A DNA stretch of 64,000 bases from Trichinella spiralis (lineage: Eukaryota > Nematoda > Enoplea > Trichinellida > Trichinellidae), in the NCBI GenBank assembly GCA_000181795.3, contig CM012953.1:3527651-3591650 (forward strand), in the 5' to 3' direction. Position 1 is the first letter of the stretch; each line of letters begins with the position of its first letter. Positions 57,137-64,000 of this stretch are shown piece by piece. A model generated the notes under the pieces. It did not search any database and was not told the origin of the DNA. It was given only the letters and a program-made list of their open reading frames with translations. Both the position numbers and the translations under genes were made by a program.

Positions 57137-58909
57137 TTACATTCGAATAAGTAATGCGGCGTTAATCCACAACGAAAGCATGATCATCAGAATTGCGAAA
57201 GACCAATTGTCCAAAAGCATGTAGGACGAAATGGCGCGCAGTATAATTTCCTTCATGTCCGTCGGTTCAGCTTGCCAGCGTCCGATCTGCATCAGAATGT
57301 ACAAATAGATCGGATGAATCAACATCAAGCACAAAACTCGACTGGTCAAATGTATCGGCTGTCCGTTGCTCGGGTTCAGCCTGGTGACAACCGGCACCAC
57401 GAGCAGACAATAAATCAAGCCGAGACCGAAATTCAACAAGCTGCAAGCACAGATGAGCAAAGCGTACTCGATCAGCACGATCATGTGGTAGATTTTGAAA
57501 AAGTCGTCCACACGCCACTGATCGGGTATTGTGGAACCGAGAAAATGCAGCAGCAAGTGCGAGGCCAGAAAGCAGACGAACACAAAGTTCGGTATATCAT
57601 TCACGCGGCCGACCAGCAACTTGGGCAACGAGAGCAGCAGACAGCCAACTGCTGGGGGGACGAAAAGCAAATGGGCGCCGGATTTCAAACTGGACAGCCA
57701 TGCGGGCTGTTCGACTTCCGGAATCGGATCAAGATTCTGTTCAGAATCCGCACCGGTGAACCTTGCCCAAATGGCGGTCACTTTGAAAAGCAAAGTGAAC
57801 GCGAAGCACAACACCGCTGGCATGTACATGCCGATCGAGATGTAGCGATCCGGGCTGGGCAAGACGTAGAAGAAGAACGACTGGTGCAGGATTTCTTGCA
57901 GATTGTTCAAGCTGCGCAGAGAGCCTTCAATAACACGGCCGAGCGAAAGCAGCGCTTCGGATGAATCTCGAAAATCCCGCGCCGTCCTGCTGTAGTAGGG
58001 TCGCAGCGTGACTGCTTGGATGCCGAACCTGCCGCAGACGCTGTGCAAACCGTTCGGCTCACCGGCAGCCTGTTCCAGAATACCGTAATAGGCGGTCCTC
58101 AGTGAACTGTAATAGTCGGTACGTTGTTCTTGGTTGAAAATTGTAGGACGCAAATTGTGCTTGCGGATCAGCTTCACCAGCATGTTGATCAAGTCCAAGT
58201 TGGGCAGCTGACCGTTGAGCATGTGGTAGACGATGTCTACGTGACTGTAAGGTTCGACTTTGTCGACATTGACCATCAGAGCTGCCTCGATGCGACCAGA
58301 ACGAACCGCAATCTCGTCGTACGAGAACTGCTCCACCTTGCCCAAGTGATAAGCATCCAACCAGGCGAGCATGCCGACGTGAGACAGCTGCGGCAACAAG
58401 AACACAACATCCTTTGCCCAGTAGTTGCGCTTGGAAAACGACTCGGCAAAGGCGACCAGCAGACCAACAGCGGTCGGCGATTCAGGCGACGCGCCCAACA
58501 GTATACTTTCCGTACTGGCGCCACGCCTGGTGCGCAACGTCGCGCACACGGTCACGCCCGTACGATTGCCACCCCCAGCATATTCCTCTTTGACTGCAAA
58601 ATGGTGCAAATAGACGTCCAAACCGAAACTCCGGAACCGCTCCACTGCCCAGTTTAAAGTACCAGCAGCGGTTTTTGATGCTTTCTGCGCTTCGTGAATC
58701 ATTTGATAAATTTCTCCAGAATCGTCCAACTGTTCGTCGACCAGACCAGGAAGCAGAGCGCTTTCCGAAGTGTACGTTTCTTCATTGAACAACGGATTCG
58801 GAATTAGCAGACAATAAATTAAGCCGATAACTGACGACAAAAATGACAAACTTTCCGACTTGCGAATTATTGCACAACCAAATCGAACAATTGGCGAATT
58901 GGAATTCAT
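57137..58909 (-). CDS. GPAA1: GPI transamidase subunit GAA1 (GPAA1), intronless
   Basis: 590 residues in one exon. GAA1 is the multi-membrane-span subunit of the ER GPI transamidase, thought to form the amide bond linking proteins to GPI. An N-terminal membrane segment (SSVIGLIYCLLIPN) is followed by the luminal M28-peptidase-like domain: TYTSESALLPGLVDEQL, ASTESILLGASPESPTAVGL, YWAKDVVFLLP, LAWLDAYH and LNGQLPNLDLIN. Then the family-typical LHQSFFFYVLPSPDRYISIG precedes several C-terminal membrane spans. The start is ATG 58909 and the stop TAA 57137-57139; AATAAA on the - strand at 57122-57117 lies 15 nt past the stop. The gene is GC-rich compared with its flanks and lacks introns. Confidence 0.96.
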   Translation of the reverse strand: MNSNSPIVRFGCAIIRKSESLSFLSSVIGLIYCLLIPNPLFNEETYTSESALLPGLVDEQLDDSGEIYQMIHEAQKASKTAAGTLNWAVERFRSFGLDVYLHHFAVKEEYAGGGNRTGVTVCATLRTRRGASTESILLGASPESPTAVGLLVAFAESFSKRNYWAKDVVFLLPQLSHVGMLAWLDAYHLGKVEQFSYDEIAVRSGRIEAALMVNVDKVEPYSHVDIVYHMLNGQLPNLDLINMLVKLIRKHNLRPTIFNQEQRTDYYSSLRTAYYGILEQAAGEPNGLHSVCGRFGIQAVTLRPYYSRTARDFRDSSEALLSLGRVIEGSLRSLNNLQEILHQSFFFYVLPSPDRYISIGMYMPAVLCFAFTLLFKVTAIWARFTGADSEQNLDPIPEVEQPAWLSSLKSGAHLLFVPPAVGCLLLSLPKLLVGRVNDIPNFVFVCFLASHLLLHFLGSTIPDQWRVDDFFKIYHMIVLIEYALLICACSLLNFGLGLIYCLLVVPVVTRLNPSNGQPIHLTSRVLCLMLIHPIYLYILMQIGRWQAEPTDMKEIILRAISSYMLLDNWSFAILMIMLSLWINAALLIRM

Positions 58910-60651
58910 TTTCCAAATTCACACGCAGTGAAGCGAAAATAGAAAAGCAGTTGAAACCCAAAGAGAAAAAAATATCTAAAAAAGCTTCAACTTGTTGCTT
59001 TTTAATAGAAAACAGTTGTGAAAAAAACAAAATCTGCTCAACCTTTTCCAATCAAAAAGAAAACCACCAACTAGCAGTCAAACCGACAGCAGGCAATTGG
59101 TAGTTATTTTGTGAAAATCAAGATTCAATAAAAATTTTTTATTTTCAAATTGGCATTTTCACACAAATAGATAAAAAAGAATATTTAAAACAAAAACACA
59201 ATTTTTAAAAAAGTAAACTGCATATATGTTTAATTGAATGTTTCAACTTCCCACAAATTTTTTAATGCGTTTTCTTACTGGTTATTCAAAACGGTTTTTC
59301 ATTGGTTGTCTGTGGCAAAGTCAGATTGATTTTTGCTAATTGTTCATTGATTCGAACATTCCTGTTTTGATTAGCTGGAATATTTTTCATTTCATTGGTC
59401 CAAAATTTTTATTTACGATTACGCAATTTTAGTAAAGTGACGTAGCTTTATCATTTCCAAGTTTCACTAAATATACTTTTAATAAATATTTACAAAGTTT
59501 TATCATTGATAACTGTTTTCTTTCAAAATATTTGTTTTACATTTTACACGTTATTTCAGCAATCAGTATTTTTAATATCAATTCTTTTATCATTTTCTTT
59601 TTTTTGAATAAAATTTGACGAAAATAAAAAAGAAAAGAGGAACACTTCTGCGGATGTGTTTAAGAAAACATTCTGCATCGACTTTCCAAGCATATTTCTA
59701 TCAAAATGAAGCAACACGAATACAACATTTGAATAATAAGAAGTTCAACTGTGTGTGAATCAGAAGCGGGATGTTGGAGATTAGCTGAAGAAGAAGAAGA
59801 AGAAGAAGACTGTTATAAGTTATATAACATGTTGAGAATAACTTCGCTTATAGCAAAAACAGATTGATCAACAGATTTTCATTGTGTCTGTCGAAATGAC
59901 AAACCAAATCCAATGCCGTATTGGTTTCAATTTTTATTGATGAGCATGTGTGAAAAAAATTAAAAAGAAAACCCCAAAGCAACGCGAGAGAAAGCCTCAA
60001 GCGGCCGTCGACTGTTCAATAAATGAAGCGTAACAGCAACAGCAACAACAACACGAGTGCTTTAATGAAAAACTACGCAAATAAATTTTATCAATGACGC
60101 AATTCGGTTGTCAGCAACGACGACGACAGCTTAAGTTTGAAAAGTTTCAAGGAAACAACCAACGGACGGCACTAAGTAAAATAACGGCCGACGATCCATC
60201 CCAACACAACGGACAAAAAGGAGCAAATACAAAAATTAATCACGATGAATGTATTCTGCACACAATGAGAAATAAAACAATATTTAAAAAAATATAAAAT
60301 AAATAAATTGTATAACAATTACAGTAGATGTAACAAAAGTTCAAAAAAAACAAATTGCGAATTTTTGATAAAAGATTTGCACTTGGAAAAGGATAAAAGT
60401 AGAAAGATGTAGAAAAAGAGAGAGAGAGAAAGAGAGAGCTTCGTTATGTGAAACAAGCCATGCATGGTATTTATTATTTGTTTTGTTGTGTATTTTTTTA
60501 AACCGCTCTTATTATTACAAAGCACGAGGAAGACAACAAGAACAAACAATAGAAAATTACGACCAAACCCAACCACAACATTATTCTGGAGAGGCGCATT
60601 CCGTGCCGCCGCCAAATACGGCACCACCAGAGGCAGAGACCATCTAGAAAA
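58910..60651. other. Intergenic between GPAA1 and the PBX-like gene
   Basis: Holds the GPAA1 promoter and the 3' untranslated end of the homeobox gene. A (GAA)n run lies at about 59786-59810 and a GA-rich (AGAG)n tract at about 60415-60440. A 67-codon frame at 60094-60297 has no recognised homologue. Confidence 0.5.
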
Positions 60652-62164
<1,513 letters not shown>

Positions 62165-63814
62165 CAATATAAGTACACGATGTCCGTCCGATGAAAACAA
62201 CAAATAAACAACAACGAACCGGTCCTAAATGTGCAAACGAACAATACTTCAAAAATGGAAACAAACAGAACAACAACAAATAAATTCTATGCAAATGATG
62301 CACATCAGTAATGGGGTGGAAGTCAAAACCGGAATGAAAAGCGAGCAAAGAAATTTTCCGCTCCCCTATACTGCATAATCATCACCGACAGTGCTTATTT
62401 CTCTCTCTCTCACACACACACACACATACTCAATGTGACGTTGCCGAGTTTCAAATTGCACGCTTTTATCACCAATGTCATTCGAGCAAAAAGAATCATC
62501 AATAAAATGGAAAACAAACAAACAATGACATCGAAGATTACACGCGCAATTTAACACCTATCGTCGAATTGAAATAACTGCAATAAATGGTCGATTTTTA
62601 ACAGAAGAACACAGAAAGCAAGCAAACAAACAAACAATGATTTACAAAAAGGTTAATAAAAAACAAAATGCTTTTGAACAATGCCAAGCATGCTGTTTTC
62701 CAACATGCGCAACTGAGAAGTTATGAAAGAAAAAACCGCTACTACGGCTCAGTTGGCCACGCAAAGCACTAAGACATCAATTATCTTATTGACATTGTAT
62801 GCAGTTTCAAAAGAATAATTACATCTCGTCAGTCAAAGTGAGCAAAAAATCGAATTTTTTCCATCAGCGACAATAAAATGACAGTGCAAAGCACGTGACG
62901 GCAGCCTACTGCCACCTATACATCAAACAGAAACATCAAAGCAAACTGAAAATGATAATTTCATATCAAAATTTAAAATATGAACAAGTATTAATACAAC
63001 AAGTGTGCAATTGCACGAACAACAAACTACGAACGAATGAAAACGATCAACCAACTAATGATCATTAGACTGTAATTTTTATTAAAAAAAAGCACGTATA
63101 ATTTTTAGATATGATTACTGTAACTCTTTTGTAAAATGAATATAGTATAACATTAATAACAAATATCAAATATTAATTTTTTTTCTCATATAATTTAGTT
63201 TAAATTTTATTTAATCAAATTCATTGTAATTTAAATTATTATTCTGTTTTGTTGGTTGAATAAACTGTTTCAAAACGCTTTTATAATTATTTATACGTAA
63301 ATTGTTTTACGCCTTTTTAATTGTTTATTTTTAAAATTAATACTTTTTAGTAATTTTATATTATTTAAGTGCAGAATATACCATTAATTTAAAAAATCAC
63401 TTAGTTTTACATTATTGTTCTTCCCTGCATTTATTGGTCAGATTTGATAAATTGCAAGATGAACGTAGGCTCCGTGTTATTGCTTAAAATATAATATAAT
63501 TAATTAAAATAAGTTTGAAATGTGGCTAAAATTAATCACCCTTCATTAATAGACGTATTATTTCAATATTCTAAAATGTCGAGAACGAACGTAGAAACGA
63601 GAATGTTGAACAACTTACTCGAAATAATAATTTCATTTAAAACATTCGTGAAGAATCAAAAATAAACTTTGAGAAAATACGTTTATTTTAAGAACAAATA
63701 ATGCATTTATTTTTAACAAAGTTTGCATGGTCATTTTTTATTTTTACCACCATATGAAAAATAGTAATCCCAACATTTTAAATGTTCAATATAAAAACAC
63801 ATATTTAAAAAATG
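62165..63814. other. Upstream region of the PBX-like gene
   Basis: Presumed promoter and regulatory region. A (CT)n(CA)n microsatellite lies at about 62397-62427. The right half is very AT-rich. No coding gene is recognised. Confidence 0.5.
62397..62427. repeat. (CT)n(CA)n microsatellite
   Basis: A pyrimidine CT run followed by a CA run, about 240 bp upstream of the PBX-like start codon. Confidence 0.85.
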
Positions 63815-63955
63815 TTACATTTCATGCTTATCTCTAAATATACCCGAAAATTTAAGGACGCTTTCATCAGTGCATATGTTTAAAAACAGGACCTGTGATG
63901 ACATATCCAAAGTTGACAGGCACATTCCTTTTGCAACGTTGTACAGCTTGTTATC
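63815..63955 (-). CDS. Probable last exon of an unidentified gene beyond the right edge
   Basis: After an acceptor (TTTTTAG, ending at 63956) the - strand is open for 46 codons (DNKLYNVAKGMCLSTLDMSS..., LFLNICTDESVLKF, FRDKHEM) and stops at TAA 63815-63817. Base composition is less AT-rich than the flank. The spacing of LYN, CL and the later Cys faintly recalls a ricin-type lectin repeat as in GalNAc-transferases, but this is not firm. The upstream exons are outside the window. Confidence 0.4.
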   Translation of the reverse strand, partial: DNKLYNVAKGMCLSTLDMSSQVLFLNICTDESVLKFSGIFRDKHEM

Positions 63956-64000
63956 CTAAAAATGTTTGATTAAAAATTACGCATATTTGAAGCTGCATAA

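Noticed and set aside
57272-57964. A 230-codon + strand open frame
   Set aside because: It lies entirely antisense to the GPAA1 exon; its Gln/His-rich composition is what the complement of a GC-rich coding exon gives, and no domain is visible.
58124-58657. A 177-codon + strand open frame
   Set aside because: Also an antisense shadow of GPAA1, with no recognisable motif.

Overview
This window is AT-rich eukaryotic nuclear DNA. Its coding genes are split by short GT-AG introns, and I find no prokaryotic operon or ribosome-binding architecture. An innexin (a gap-junction family of invertebrates), an intraflagellar-transport gene with an RFX-type X-box, a PBC-class (Extradenticle/CEH-20-like) homeobox gene and the compact gene spacing point to an invertebrate, most likely a nematode. 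A CTCF-like motif and the overall AT-richness would fit an early-branching (Trichinella-like, clade I) nematode, but that assignment is inference and no species is claimed.

Left to right. 1-3034 (-): an epsinR/CLINT1-like ENTH-domain gene whose 3' end runs off the left edge. About 4195-5595 (-): a divergent casein-kinase-1-family gene in which the DFG motif reads EFG. 6095-10598 (+): a complete Ty1/copia LTR retrotransposon with 5-bp target duplications, near-identical LTRs and a primer site matching the anticodon arm of initiator tRNA-Met; its gag-pol is broken by four stops and one frameshift. 11185-15830 (-): an innexin with a 3.4-kb intron and possible 5' exons up to about 19.2 kb. 19.3-29.2 kb: a long AT-rich gene-poor stretch with a few GC-richer islands, the largest at 27.6-28.3 kb.

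29241-31204 (-): PACSIN/syndapin (F-BAR plus SH3). 33231-34326 (+): ribosomal protein uS3. 35381-36918 (+): mitochondrial phosphatase PGAM5. 37110-39824 (-): polyadenylation factor FIP1. 40851-40938 (+): tRNA-Tyr(GTA) with a 15-nt intron. 41760-42659 (-): calumenin/reticulocalbin, intronless. 44406-45387 (+): ANKRD49-like ankyrin protein. 46252-48116 (+): branched-chain keto-acid dehydrogenase E1 alpha. 48457-55710 (-): WDR19/IFT144, with a palindromic X-box 30 bp upstream of the start codon. About 56100-57078 (-): an intronless, frameshifted TFG (PB1-domain) pseudogene. 57137-58909 (-): GPI transamidase subunit GAA1, intronless. 60652-62164 (-): a PBX/CEH-20-like TALE homeobox gene. 63815-63955 (-): a probable terminal exon of a gene lying beyond the right edge.

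The genes do not form one pathway. They are a mixed neighbourhood of housekeeping genes (translation, mRNA 3' processing, GPI anchoring, valine/leucine/isoleucine breakdown), membrane traffic (epsinR, PACSIN), cell communication (innexin), cilia (IFT144) and development (PBX). No self-evidently new multi-gene system was found. The most informative unusual signals are the retrotransposon and its primer site, the X-box, the EFG kinase, the TFG retropseudogene, the altered HDEL-like tail of calumenin and a CTCF-like site.
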